Shown piece by piece: positions 48,847 through 59,453 of a stretch of DNA of 64,000 nucleotides. This stretch comes from Prochlorococcus sp. AG-347-O22 (lineage in GTDB: Bacteria; Cyanobacteriota; Cyanobacteriia; PCC-6307; Cyanobiaceae). The notes under the pieces are model-generated. The model did no database searches, was not told the DNA's origin, and saw only the letters and a program-made list of their open reading frames with translations. Within the stretch, counting starts at the first letter, position 1. Every line of letters starts with the position of its first letter. The translations under genes were made by a program, and so were the position numbers. The stretch spans positions 62,001 to 126,000 of the forward strand of contig QCCX01000002.1 in NCBI GenBank assembly GCA_003278845.1. The letters run 5' to 3'.

Positions 48847-48887
48847 AGACTTTTTAAAATTTGATTTTAAAAGTCTAATATTTTTTT
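48847..48887 (+). promoter_or_regulatory. Hairpin plus T7 tract in the gyrB leader (candidate attenuator or small-RNA terminator)
   Basis: AGACTTTTTAAAAT (48847-48860) and ATTTTAAAAGTCT (48864-48876) pair as a 13-bp stem with one bulged T and a TTG loop. AATA and seven T residues (48881-48887) follow. The tract ends 7 bp before the gyrB ATG. The shape is that of an intrinsic terminator in the gyrB direction, but no plus-strand gene lies upstream for it to terminate. Confidence 0.5.
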
Positions 48888-48894
48888 ATGTTAA

Positions 48895-51188
<2,294 letters not shown>

Positions 51189-51191
51189 ATT

Positions 51192-51563
51192 TTGGATTTT
51201 AGTTCAACAAGTATAATTTTACTAGGAAGTACTTTTGGATTAATACTGAGAATATTTATACAAAATAATTTTAAAAAAAGTATAGGTTTTGATATTCAAA
51301 ATACTTCAATTGTAAATTTTTTATCATCATTTTTATTAGGAATTTTGGTAGCTTTAAATTTTATTAATAACGAAATATTAGTTTTATTTTATAGTGGTTT
51401 TTTAGGATGTTTTAGTACATTTTCTTCCTTTATATATCAACTATTTGATTTATTTCAAAAGAGAAAATTCCAAAGATTATTTTTCCATTATATTGAAGTA
51501 ATAATTCTTTCATTCCTTTTCTTTTATTTAGGTTATTTTCTTTTTCAGTTTTTTTTAAAGTGA
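51192..51563 (+). CDS. crcB: CrcB/Fluc-family fluoride channel subunit, first of a pair
   Basis: This 123-residue protein of four membrane helices has GSTFGLILRIFIQNN near 12-26 and GFLGCFSTFSSFIYQ near 69-83. The latter corresponds to the Fluc GxxGxxTTFSTF signature with its phenylalanines and polar track. The start is TTG, placed 3 bp after the preceding gene. Fluc channels export fluoride as antiparallel dimers. Here two different short proteins are encoded in tandem, so they may form a heterodimer. Confidence 0.82.
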   Translation: MDFSSTSIILLGSTFGLILRIFIQNNFKKSIGFDIQNTSIVNFLSSFLLGILVALNFINNEILVLFYSGFLGCFSTFSSFIYQLFDLFQKRKFQRLFFHYIEVIILSFLFFYLGYFLFQFFLK

Positions 51564-51889
51564 AAATAAATAATTTTATTTACATTCTTTTAGCTGCTTA
51601 CCTAGCTACTTTTTTAAGATTAACTATAAATAATAATTTTTTTATTTCAATAATCGGATCATTTTTAGTGGGGTTTTTTATCAGTAGAAGATTAAGTTAT
51701 TCAACTGAAAAAATTTTATTGACTGGTTTTTTTTCTTGCTTTACATCCTTTAGCGGATTTATATATTTTTTGTACACAATTTTAAATCAAGGTGATTGGA
51801 TAAAATTTATAATTTTTTTTAATTTAATCATCATCGTAAATTTATTCACAATGCTTTTCGGGTTTTGGATAAGTAGAAAAATGATTTAG
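51560..51889 (+). CDS. crcB: CrcB/Fluc-family fluoride channel subunit, second of a pair
   Basis: The 109-residue protein of four membrane helices has LLAAYLATFLRLTINNNF near 10-27 and GFFSCFTSFSGFIYFLY near 56-72, the divergent form of the Fluc signature. It starts at GTG and overlaps the stop of the first crcB gene by 4 bp (GTGA), so the two are translationally coupled. Such paired genes are known from other bacteria to encode heterodimeric channels with fixed opposite topologies. It is more divergent than its partner, and loss of function cannot be excluded. Confidence 0.75.
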   Translation: MKINNFIYILLAAYLATFLRLTINNNFFISIIGSFLVGFFISRRLSYSTEKILLTGFFSCFTSFSGFIYFLYTILNQGDWIKFIIFFNLIIIVNLFTMLFGFWISRKMI

Positions 51890-51930
51890 ATTTCATATAA
51901 TGGTGTTGTTGCTTTCATGGGATTATATTT

Positions 51931-53337
51931 ATGAATGAAAATAATCTTGAGACAGTTACATCGTTATCTTCAGATTTAAGTAAAAGGGAAAATATTACTT
52001 TTCAACTTGAGGAATTGCTCATCGCGGGAAATTATGATGAAGCAAAGTTACTTTTAGAGCCATCCCAACCTGTTGATATTGCAGATGCTATTGGAAGCCT
52101 TCCTCAAATCTTGCAGGCATTGGCATTTCGTTTATTAAAGAAAAATGAAGCAATTGAGGTTTATGAATATTTAGATCCAGTTGTTCAGCAAACTTTATTA
52201 GAAAGACTTCGTTCAGGAGAAGTTTTAGAAATTGTTGAAAAAATGTCTCCTGATGATAGGGTTCAACTCTTTGATGAATTACCTGCAAAAGTTGTACGAA
52301 AATTTTTATCTGCTCTTAGTCCTGGTGAAAGGAAAGTAACAGCTGAATTACTTGGATATGAGCCTGAAACTGCTGGAAGATTAATGACAACTGAATATAT
52401 TGATCTTAAAGAGATGCAAACAGCAGCTGAGGCTCTTTCTCTAGTTAGAAAAAGGGCCCCATTTACTGAAACTATATACAGCTTATATGTTACGGATAAA
52501 GAACGACATTTAACTGGTATTCTCTCTTTAAGAGACCTTGTAACTGCTGATCCTTCTAAGCCAATCGGAGACGTTATGACAAGAGATGTAGTTAATATAT
52601 CTACTAATACAAATCAAGAAGAAGTTGCTCGAGCAATACAAAGATATGATTTTTTAGCTCTCCCAGTAGTTGATAAGGAAAAAAGACTTGTTGGGATAGT
52701 AACTGTCGATGATTTAATTGATGTAATAGAACAAGAAGCAACTAGAGACATTTATGCAGCTGGGGCAGTGCAACCTGGCGATGAAGATGATTATTTCCAA
52801 AGTAGTTTGTTTACGATTGCTCGAAGAAGAATTTTATGGTTATTAATTTTGGTTTTGGCAAATGGTTTAACAACAAAAGTTATAGCTATGAATGATCAAA
52901 TATTAAAAGAAATAGTTTTATTAGCTGCATTTATTCCACTACTTATAGGTACTGGCGGGAATGTTGGCGCTCAAAGTTCAACGGTTGTAATTAGAGGATT
53001 AAGTACTCAAAAGTTGAAGTCTCTAGGTGCATTTAAGGCAGTAGTTAAGGAGGCAATAACAGGCGCTCTTTTAGGTATTTTTATGATGCTTGTAGTATTT
53101 CCCTTCGCTTGGTGGCAAGGAGAAGGTCCTTTAATCGCCTCTGCGGTGGGAATTAGTTTAATATCCATAACAACTTTAGCCGCTACAACAGGAGCGATTC
53201 TGCCTTTGTTGTTCGACAGAATGAGATTAGACCCAGCTTTAATGTCCTCCCCTTTCATTACAACCGTTACTGATATTGCTGGTGTATTTATTTATCTCAG
53301 TACAGCAAAATGGCTATTAAGTTCTTCAATAGTCTAA
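51931..53337 (+). CDS. mgtE: Magnesium transporter MgtE
   Basis: The 468-residue protein has the MgtE N-terminal superhelical domain (about 25-140, with MSPDDRVQLFDELPAKVVRKFLSAL-type repeats). Two CBS domains follow (about 150-275, TGILSLRDLVTAD and LVGIVTVDDLIDV). Five membrane helices contain GTGGNVGAQSSTVVIRGL, the conserved pore segment. The cytosolic domains sense Mg2+ and gate the channel. It is about 40 bp downstream of the crcB pair and may share transcription with it. Confidence 0.95.
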   Translation: MNENNLETVTSLSSDLSKRENITFQLEELLIAGNYDEAKLLLEPSQPVDIADAIGSLPQILQALAFRLLKKNEAIEVYEYLDPVVQQTLLERLRSGEVLEIVEKMSPDDRVQLFDELPAKVVRKFLSALSPGERKVTAELLGYEPETAGRLMTTEYIDLKEMQTAAEALSLVRKRAPFTETIYSLYVTDKERHLTGILSLRDLVTADPSKPIGDVMTRDVVNISTNTNQEEVARAIQRYDFLALPVVDKEKRLVGIVTVDDLIDVIEQEATRDIYAAGAVQPGDEDDYFQSSLFTIARRRILWLLILVLANGLTTKVIAMNDQILKEIVLLAAFIPLLIGTGGNVGAQSSTVVIRGLSTQKLKSLGAFKAVVKEAITGALLGIFMMLVVFPFAWWQGEGPLIASAVGISLISITTLAATTGAILPLLFDRMRLDPALMSSPFITTVTDIAGVFIYLSTAKWLLSSSIV

Positions 53338-53391
53338 ATTTAGTAGGTATTTATTCTCATTTTTGTGTAATTGTGGATTTTTTTGTTTAAC

Positions 53392-53421
53392 TTTACATTT
53401 CTTAATGGTATTGTTTACAAA
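53392..53421 (+). promoter_or_regulatory. Two HLR1-type half-sites upstream of the sigma factor gene
   Basis: TTTACATT (53392-53399) and TTTACAAA (53414-53421) each fit the RpaB half-site (G/T)TTACA(T/A)(T/A). They are in the same orientation, 22 bp apart start to start, about two helical turns. Canonical HLR1 uses a 10-bp period. A TATTGT that could serve as -10 lies between them. The rpaB gene is in this window at 61958. Confidence 0.35.
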
Positions 53422-53437
53422 ACATCATTCAACTTTT

Positions 53438-54439
53438 ATGTCTTCAGAAACAATAAGTGAAAATAAATTAGCTTCAATCGCAAGTATAAAAGCTAGTAAT
53501 GATGTAGATCTAGTTCGATCATATTTGAGAGATATAGGAAGAGTCCCATTACTATCGCATGAGCAAGAAATTACTCTCGGTCGCCAAGTTCAAGAGTTTA
53601 TGGAAGTTGAAAGAACAGAATTAGAAATTATCGAATTAACAGGAGATAAGCCTAGTATTGATGAATTATCAGCAAAATTAAATTTGTCTACTTCCATAAT
53701 TAAAAAAAGATTGAGAGCTGGACAGAGAGCTAAAGAGAGAATGGTTGCAGCAAATTTAAGATTGGTAGTAAGCGTTGCAAAAAAATATACAAAAAGAAAC
53801 ATGGAACTTTTAGATCTAATACAGGAGGGAACTATTGGACTAGTAAGAGGAGTTGAAAAATTTGATCCAGCAAGAGGTTATAAGTTTTCAACATATGCAT
53901 ACTGGTGGATTAGACAAGGTATTACAAGAGCTATAGCTGAAAAAAGTCGGGCGATTAGGCTACCAATTCATATAACCGAAATGTTGAATAAGTTAAAAAA
54001 AGGTCAAAGAGAGCTCAGTCAAGAAATGTCTAGGACTCCAACTGTAACCGAACTTGCAAAATACGTAGAGCTTCCTGAAGATGATGTTAAGGATTTAATG
54101 TGCAAAGCTGGTCAACCAGTTAGTCTTGAAACTAAAGTCGGAGATGGCGAAGATACTGTTTTATTAGATTTACTTGCAGGGGGTGAGGATTTGCCAGACG
54201 AACAAATAGAGATGGATTGTATGAGAGGTGATTTGCATTCTCTTTTACATCAATTGCCTGATTTGCAATGTAGAGTATTAAGAATGAGATACGGAATGGA
54301 TGGTGATGAGCCAATGTCTCTTACAGGTATAGGTAGGGTACTAGGGATAAGTAGAGATCGAGTAAGAAATCTAGAAAGAGATGGATTAAGAGGCTTAAGA
54401 AGACTTAGTGATAATGTAGAAGCTTACTTTGTTTCTTGA
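53438..54439 (+). CDS. RNA polymerase sigma factor, group 2 (RpoD-like)
   Basis: It has region 1.2 (DLVRSYLRDIGRVPLLSHEQEITLGRQV), region 2 (LRLVVSVAKKYTKRNMELLDLIQEGTIGLVRGVEKFDPARGYKFSTYAYWWIRQGI) and region 3. Region 4 carries the -35 recognition helix-turn-helix (GIGRVLGISRDRVRNLERDGLRGL). It lacks the long region 1.1 of the primary factor, so it is a non-essential RpoD paralogue. The frame is also open from an ATG at 53405. I chose 53438 (333 residues) because promoter-like elements overlap 53392-53421. Its end overlaps the convergent hydrolase gene by 16 bp. Confidence 0.92.
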   Translation: MSSETISENKLASIASIKASNDVDLVRSYLRDIGRVPLLSHEQEITLGRQVQEFMEVERTELEIIELTGDKPSIDELSAKLNLSTSIIKKRLRAGQRAKERMVAANLRLVVSVAKKYTKRNMELLDLIQEGTIGLVRGVEKFDPARGYKFSTYAYWWIRQGITRAIAEKSRAIRLPIHITEMLNKLKKGQRELSQEMSRTPTVTELAKYVELPEDDVKDLMCKAGQPVSLETKVGDGEDTVLLDLLAGGEDLPDEQIEMDCMRGDLHSLLHQLPDLQCRVLRMRYGMDGDEPMSLTGIGRVLGISRDRVRNLERDGLRGLRRLSDNVEAYFVS

Positions 54440-55338
54440 ATAAATTCTTTTATTAACTTGTTTGTTTTTTCAGGTTCCTCATCATGGGGACAATGACCTG
54501 CCCCATTAATAATATCTAATCTTTTAATATTTTTGAATTGTTTCTTCCAGTCTCTTGCTTCGTTTAAAGATTCCCAAGGATCTTTTTCCCCCCATATCAA
54601 TTGAATTGGAGCATTAACCTTATCGAAAAGGTCAGTAGCGAGATAGTCATCAAATAAGTTAATAAAACCACGAAATGCTTCTTTAGAATTTTTCCTTTGC
54701 GAGGGTTTATAAAGTATTTCAATCAATTCTTTATCGATATTTTTTCCTGTGGGGTAAGCTTGTTCAAGTATTTTCTTAATAACTTTTGGATTAGCAGCCC
54801 TTGTAAAAAGTGTATTGCTAATTACTCTTTGTCTGACTATCGTCTTAAGGACGGGTCTCAGTAGATTCATTAAAATATCATTTTTTTGTAAACGTTTATC
54901 ATCCATAGTTCTTTGTGCGCAATCAATCAAAATGATACCTTTGCAATTATCTTTGAGGATTTCAGCAGTTTTTAATGCAATAACACCACCAATTGAATTT
55001 CCTACCAAGTAAACAGGAGATTTTATTACCTCTGCACAAAATGTTGATATTTGATCACCCCATAAGTTAAATGAATATTTAATTGAGTTTTCTTTATCAG
55101 GTTCGTAATCTAATAAAGCACTAGGTTGACTGCTTTTCCCAAATCCTAATAAGTCAATTGCGTAGCAGTTAGTAAATTTTCCAAGAAAATCTTGATTATA
55201 TCTCCAGTGGTTTTTTGATGCCCCAAATCCATGAATTAATAAAATTTTAATATTTTTTTCAGAAGTAGATTCTTTTGATAAAGACCAAGAAATTTCCCAA
55301 TTTTTCCATTTCCAAGTTTCAGATTTATTTAAAGACAC
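54424..55338 (-). CDS. Alpha/beta hydrolase-fold protein
   Basis: The 304-residue protein has the oxyanion region LLIHGFGASKNHWRYN near 33-48, the nucleophile elbow VGNSIGGVIAL (Ser near 116), the acid in IWGEKDPW and the catalytic His in GAGHCPHDEEP near 282. The triad is therefore complete. Cyanobacterial and chloroplast homologues of this type include pheophytinase-like and haloperoxidase-like enzymes. The substrate cannot be told from the sequence. It is divergent from the sugar kinase gene and overlaps the sigma factor gene end by 16 bp. Confidence 0.85.
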   Translation of the reverse strand: MSLNKSETWKWKNWEISWSLSKESTSEKNIKILLIHGFGASKNHWRYNQDFLGKFTNCYAIDLLGFGKSSQPSALLDYEPDKENSIKYSFNLWGDQISTFCAEVIKSPVYLVGNSIGGVIALKTAEILKDNCKGIILIDCAQRTMDDKRLQKNDILMNLLRPVLKTIVRQRVISNTLFTRAANPKVIKKILEQAYPTGKNIDKELIEILYKPSQRKNSKEAFRGFINLFDDYLATDLFDKVNAPIQLIWGEKDPWESLNEARDWKKQFKNIKRLDIINGAGHCPHDEEPEKTNKLIKEFIQETK

Positions 55339-55427
55339 TATGAATATGCTTTTAATTAAACTTTAATTCAAAAAAAAATTATTTGTTTTTAATAAATTAT
55401 TCTTAGTTAAGAAAAAGTGTTCATTTT

Positions 55428-56426
55428 ATGAAAAAGAAAAAGGTCATATGTATTGGAGAGGCTTTAATAGACAGAATCAGAAATAAGTCAAATGACGGAT
55501 TTACAGATTTTTTGGGTGGTGCGCCGGCTAATGTTGCTTGTGCATTAAGAAAATTAAAAATAGATTCGATATTTATTGGAAGTTTAGGTAGTGATGATTA
55601 TGGAAAAAAATTTATTACGCAATTCAATGAATTGGAAGTTAATTTAGATTTTTTGCAATTAGATAATGATTCAAATACTCGAGTGGTTAATGTAGATAGA
55701 GATCAATTTGGAGATCGCTTTTTTTCATGTTTTGAGGAAAATTCTAATTTATGCTTTGCAGATGAAGTTCTTAGTAAGAAATTAATCGAAAAAGAAATTG
55801 TAAATCTTGAGGAATTAATGTTAGAAACAAAATATTTGGTTACAGGAACGATATTATTATCATCTCCAATATCAGCAGAGACTATTTTTTTTCTTGTTGA
55901 ACAGGCAAAAAAATTTGAAGTTAAAATAGTTATTGATTTGAATTGGAGAGAGGTCTTTTGGGATCACTCAAGTTTTTCATCAGAAATTAGTAAAGCCGAG
56001 AGAGTTAATTTAATCAAGAAATTTTTAAATCATGCAAATGTTTTAAAACTTGCTAAAGAAGAAGCAACTTTGTTTTTTGAGGATGAAAATCCCTTGCAAA
56101 TATCTCAACAATTGTCTAATAGACCAGACGTGATAATAACTGATGGGGGAAACCCTGTTGCATGGTATATCAATGGATTGCAGGGAATTACCGAAACTCC
56201 TAATTCACAAAAAATTGTTGATACAACTGGCGCAGGCGATGCTTTTCTAGCTGGCTTAATTTCAAAATTAATTGCTTCTGGCTATCCTTCAAGTGAACTA
56301 GAAATAGAAGATTGCATTAAGTTCGCAGGTGTTTGTGGATTATTAACTTGTCTTGGTGAAGGCGCCATCGAGCAACAGCCATATTATGAGAAGGTTAATA
56401 AATTTTTGGGATCTCTTATTTCGTAG
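55428..56426 (+). CDS. PfkB-family sugar kinase, fructokinase-like
   Basis: The 332-residue ribokinase-fold protein starts KKVICIGEALIDRIR. It has the first PfkB signature region FLGGAPANVACALRKL near 29-44 and the second signature DTTGAGDAFLAGLIS near 265-279, with the catalytic Asp in GAGD. Fructose is the most likely substrate by overall resemblance to cyanobacterial fructokinases, but related sugars are possible. Its 3' end overlaps the convergent tsaE gene by 43 bp, the largest overlap in the window. Confidence 0.85.
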   Translation: MKKKKVICIGEALIDRIRNKSNDGFTDFLGGAPANVACALRKLKIDSIFIGSLGSDDYGKKFITQFNELEVNLDFLQLDNDSNTRVVNVDRDQFGDRFFSCFEENSNLCFADEVLSKKLIEKEIVNLEELMLETKYLVTGTILLSSPISAETIFFLVEQAKKFEVKIVIDLNWREVFWDHSSFSSEISKAERVNLIKKFLNHANVLKLAKEEATLFFEDENPLQISQQLSNRPDVIITDGGNPVAWYINGLQGITETPNSQKIVDTTGAGDAFLAGLISKLIASGYPSSELEIEDCIKFAGVCGLLTCLGEGAIEQQPYYEKVNKFLGSLIS

Positions 56427-56833
56427 TTTCTTCCATATTTTTTCGCGTAACTAATTTTTATTTTCCAGAAATTATCAATAAGTGGTTCTATTAATTCAGG
56501 CCATTCAATAACTAAAATAGCTTGTCTTTGTATTGCCTCTTGTTCTTCTGAGAAAAAAAATTCTTTTGCTGAAGAAACATCTTCTAACCTGTATAAATCA
56601 AGGTGAATTAGTGGAATTTTTCCGGAGTTATAGTGATGCGATAAAGCAAATGTAGGGCTTGTAATGTCATCAGAGATTGATAGGCCTTTAGCAATCCCTT
56701 GCACAAATGAAGTTTTCCCAGCCCCAATTGGGCCTTGTAATAAAACAATTGATTGGGGATTTAATTTGTGTGAGAGTTTTTTTCCTAAATTTAAAGTCTC
56801 TTTTAAATTCTCAACAAACACAAAATTGCACAA
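56384..56833 (-). CDS. tsaE: tRNA threonylcarbamoyladenosine biosynthesis ATPase TsaE
   Basis: The 149-residue P-loop protein has Walker A GPIGAGKTS at about 34-42, then GISDDITSPTFALSHHY and the Walker B-like IHLDLYRLED near 75-84. It ends with VIEWPELI. It powers the TsaBDE complex that makes t6A37 in tRNAs reading ANN codons. It is divergent from ahcY and overlaps the convergent sugar kinase gene by 43 bp, so its last 14 codons are antisense to kinase codons. Confidence 0.92.
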   Translation of the reverse strand: MCNFVFVENLKETLNLGKKLSHKLNPQSIVLLQGPIGAGKTSFVQGIAKGLSISDDITSPTFALSHHYNSGKIPLIHLDLYRLEDVSSAKEFFFSEEQEAIQRQAILVIEWPELIEPLIDNFWKIKISYAKKYGRNYEIRDPKNLLTFS

Positions 56834-56872
56834 AAATCATCTATAGTTTAGTTTAAAAAGTATTCACTAGAT

Positions 56873-58291
56873 ATGGTTATCGCAAACTCAGTAAAAACCT
56901 CTGTACCAAATTACGTAATTGCTGATATCTCGTTATCAGATTTTGGTCGTAAAGAAATTAAAATTGCTGAAACGGAAATGCCTGGACTAATGGCACTTAG
57001 AGATAAATATCAGTCTGAAAAACCACTAAAAGGTGCAAAAATAGCTGGAAGTTTGCATATGACTATTCAGACTGCAGTATTAATAGAAACTCTTGTTGAT
57101 CTTGGTGCAGAAGTGAAATGGGCTTCATGCAATATTTTTTCAACTCAAGATCATGCTGCTGCTGCTATCGCGGATAGAGGAATTCCTGTATACGCAAAGA
57201 AAGGTGAGACACTTGATGAATATTGGCAATATACCCACTACATTCTTGATTGGGGTTCAGACTCTCCAAATATGATTCTTGATGATGGGGGAGATGCAAC
57301 AGGTTTATTGATACTAGGTAGTAAAGCAGAAAAAGATTTATCTGTTTTAGATAATCCCGGTAATGAAGAAGAAATTGCTTTATTCAATTCTATTAAGTCT
57401 AAGTTGGAAAATGATAGTGACTTCTATTCTAGAATTAAAAGTAATATCATAGGTGTTACTGAAGAAACGACAACTGGAGTTGCGAGACTTTATCAACTGC
57501 AAAAGCAAAATGCTTTACCTTTCCCTGCAATCAACGTTAATGATTCAGTAACTAAGAGCAAATTTGATAATTTATATGGTTGCCGAGAATCTCTAGTTGA
57601 CAGTATAAAACGTGCCACCGATGTGATGATTGCTGGGAAAGTTGCTTTAGTAATGGGTTTTGGAGATGTAGGTAAAGGTTCAGCCCAGTCATTACGTGGA
57701 CTTGGTGCAATTGTAAAAGTTGCTGAAGTTGATCCAATTTGTGCTCTTCAAGCGGCAATGGAAGGTTTTAGTGTTGTTACATTAGACGATGTTGTGGAGG
57801 ATATAGATATATTTGTTACGGCAACTGGGAACTATCAGGTAATAACAAACGAAAATCTTGTCAAGATGAAAGATGAGGCGATAGTTTGTAATATTGGCCA
57901 TTTCGATAATGAAATTGATGTGGCTTCATTGAAAGATTATCCATGGGAAAATATTAAGCCGCAGGTTGATCACATAACTTTACCGAGTGGTAATAAAATA
58001 ATACTTTTAGCTGAAGGTAGATTAGTTAACTTGGGTTGTGCCACTGGACACCCAAGTTTTGTTATGAGTAATTCTTTTACTAATCAAGTCCTAGCTCAAA
58101 TTGAACTTTTTAATAAGTCAGAAAATTATGCTAAGGAGGTTTACGTTTTACCAAAACATCTAGATGAAATGGTGGCTAGATTACATCTTGATAAAATTGG
58201 CGCAAAATTAACAAAATTAACTAAGGAACAAGCTGATTATATTAATGTTTCTGTTGATGGACCTTATAAACCAGAGCTTTATAGATATTAA
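56873..58291 (+). CDS. ahcY: S-adenosylhomocysteine hydrolase
   Basis: The 472-residue protein has the substrate-domain segments [17 protein letters not shown] near 59-75 and [16 protein letters not shown]. Its NAD-binding motif is [11 protein letters not shown] near 262-272, followed by [12 protein letters not shown] and the C-terminal [11 protein letters not shown], with the conserved KPxxYRY end. It splits S-adenosylhomocysteine to adenosine and homocysteine, restoring methylation capacity. It is followed 2 bp later by the DedA gene. Confidence 0.97.
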   Translation: MVIANSVKTSVPNYVIADISLSDFGRKEIKIAETEMPGLMALRDKYQSEKPLKGAKIAGSLHMTIQTAVLIETLVDLGAEVKWASCNIFSTQDHAAAAIADRGIPVYAKKGETLDEYWQYTHYILDWGSDSPNMILDDGGDATGLLILGSKAEKDLSVLDNPGNEEEIALFNSIKSKLENDSDFYSRIKSNIIGVTEETTTGVARLYQLQKQNALPFPAINVNDSVTKSKFDNLYGCRESLVDSIKRATDVMIAGKVALVMGFGDVGKGSAQSLRGLGAIVKVAEVDPICALQAAMEGFSVVTLDDVVEDIDIFVTATGNYQVITNENLVKMKDEAIVCNIGHFDNEIDVASLKDYPWENIKPQVDHITLPSGNKIILLAEGRLVNLGCATGHPSFVMSNSFTNQVLAQIELFNKSENYAKEVYVLPKHLDEMVARLHLDKIGAKLTKLTKEQADYINVSVDGPYKPELYRY

Positions 58292-58293
58292 GT

Positions 58294-58953
58294 TTGAGTC
58301 TAATATTTATAAATTTTCTTACTTCAATCCCAGACTATATTAGTTTGGCTGTTGAAAAGAATTCAATAATTGCATACCTGACTATTTGTTTGGCTATGTT
58401 TTTAGAAAATATAATACCCCCAATACCCTCGGAAATTATTATGCCCTTGGGAGGGTTTTTCGTCTATCAACAAAAATTAAATTTTTATATTTTAGTTTTT
58501 TGGGGATTACTTGGAACTATTTTAGGATCATTGCCTTGGTATTATTTAGGAAGATTAGTAAATGAAAAAAGACTTTCAAATTTTTTAGATAAAAAAGGAA
58601 AATATCTTGGTATTTCTTCTAATGATTTAAGTAAAAGTAAAAGGTGGTTTGATAAGTATGGGGTCTCTTTAGTTTTTTGGGGCCGATTAGTACCAGGTAT
58701 AAGAACTTTGATTTCAGTTCCAGCTGGCATAGAACTTATGCCATTAAGAAAATTTTTGATTTGGACTACATTTGGGAGCTTGATATGGGTAGCACTGCTC
58801 ACTTATGCAGGTTATTTATTTGGCGAAAATTATTCAATCATTGAAACTTACTTAGATCAAATCAAATATGTTGTAAAGCCAATTTTAATTTTAATTTTCT
58901 TGTATTTTTTTATAAAAATACTTATTAGATTTTTGAAAAAAAATAGAGGTTAG
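58294..58953 (+). CDS. DedA-family membrane protein
   Basis: The 219-residue protein has four or five membrane segments and the DedA (VTT/SNARE-associated) signature: LENIIPPIPSEIIMPLGGFF near 33-52, and WGRLVPGIRTLISVPAGIELM near 128-148 with the conserved R-x-x-P-x-x-R pattern. DedA proteins are implicated in lipid carrier flipping and proton-dependent homeostasis. The start is TTG, 2 bp after ahcY. It overlaps the convergent ssb end by 4 bp. Confidence 0.88.
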   Translation: MSLIFINFLTSIPDYISLAVEKNSIIAYLTICLAMFLENIIPPIPSEIIMPLGGFFVYQQKLNFYILVFWGLLGTILGSLPWYYLGRLVNEKRLSNFLDKKGKYLGISSNDLSKSKRWFDKYGVSLVFWGRLVPGIRTLISVPAGIELMPLRKFLIWTTFGSLIWVALLTYAGYLFGENYSIIETYLDQIKYVVKPILILIFLYFFIKILIRFLKKNRG

Positions 58954-59321
58954 AAAGGAATTTCACTTGAGTTATTGCTGTTGGAATATTGGTTATTATC
59001 AGACTCTTTTCGAGAACTTAGTAAGTTTAATCTGTCTACCCTAACAACTGGCTTGTATCTATCTTCTCCAGTATTTTTATCTTTCCAACTATCAATTTTA
59101 AAGCTTCCTGTGATTCCAATTAAAGATCCTTTTTTAACGTAATCTGCTGCAATTTGCGCTTGTTTGCCCCATATTTCTAAATTAAACCAGTCAGGCTCCT
59201 CATCTCTACTTCTTCGGTTAACTGCAAGAGTGAAATTAGCTACGATACTTCCAGATTCAAAATATCTGACATCAGGTTCTCTACCGGCTCTGCCAACCAG
59301 GTTAATAGTGTTAATTTCCAT
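58950..59321 (-). CDS. ssb: Single-stranded DNA-binding protein
   Basis: The 123-residue protein starts MEINTINLVGRAGREPDVRYF, followed by VANFTLAVNRR and WFNLEIWGKQAQIAADYVKKGSLIGITG, the OB-fold of SSB. The linker after residue 105 is very short, Ser/Asn-rich, and the C-terminal tip is EIPF with only one acidic residue, against the DDDIPF of Escherichia coli. It is short for the family. On its strand an A12 tract lies just before the start codon. It overlaps the convergent DedA gene by 4 bp. Confidence 0.92.
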   Translation of the reverse strand: MEINTINLVGRAGREPDVRYFESGSIVANFTLAVNRRSRDEEPDWFNLEIWGKQAQIAADYVKKGSLIGITGSFKIDSWKDKNTGEDRYKPVVRVDRLNLLSSRKESDNNQYSNSNNSSEIPF

Positions 59322-59365
59322 AATTTTTTTTTTTTATACTACTCATATTTTTAGGTTCTGCTCAA

Positions 59366-59388
59366 AGTTATGCGTGCTATTCATAACT
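59366..59388. promoter_or_regulatory. Inverted repeat in the ssb/mreB divergent gap
   Basis: AGTTATG and CATAACT form a perfect 7-bp inverted repeat with a 9-nt spacer, in the 132-bp gap between the ssb and mreB starts. It could be an operator or a leader hairpin. No regulator can be named. Confidence 0.3.
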
Positions 59389-59453
59389 AAACAAGAGAAT
59401 TATGAAAGCTTAACAAAAAATAGATATATTATTTATAAAAAAGAATTTCTATT

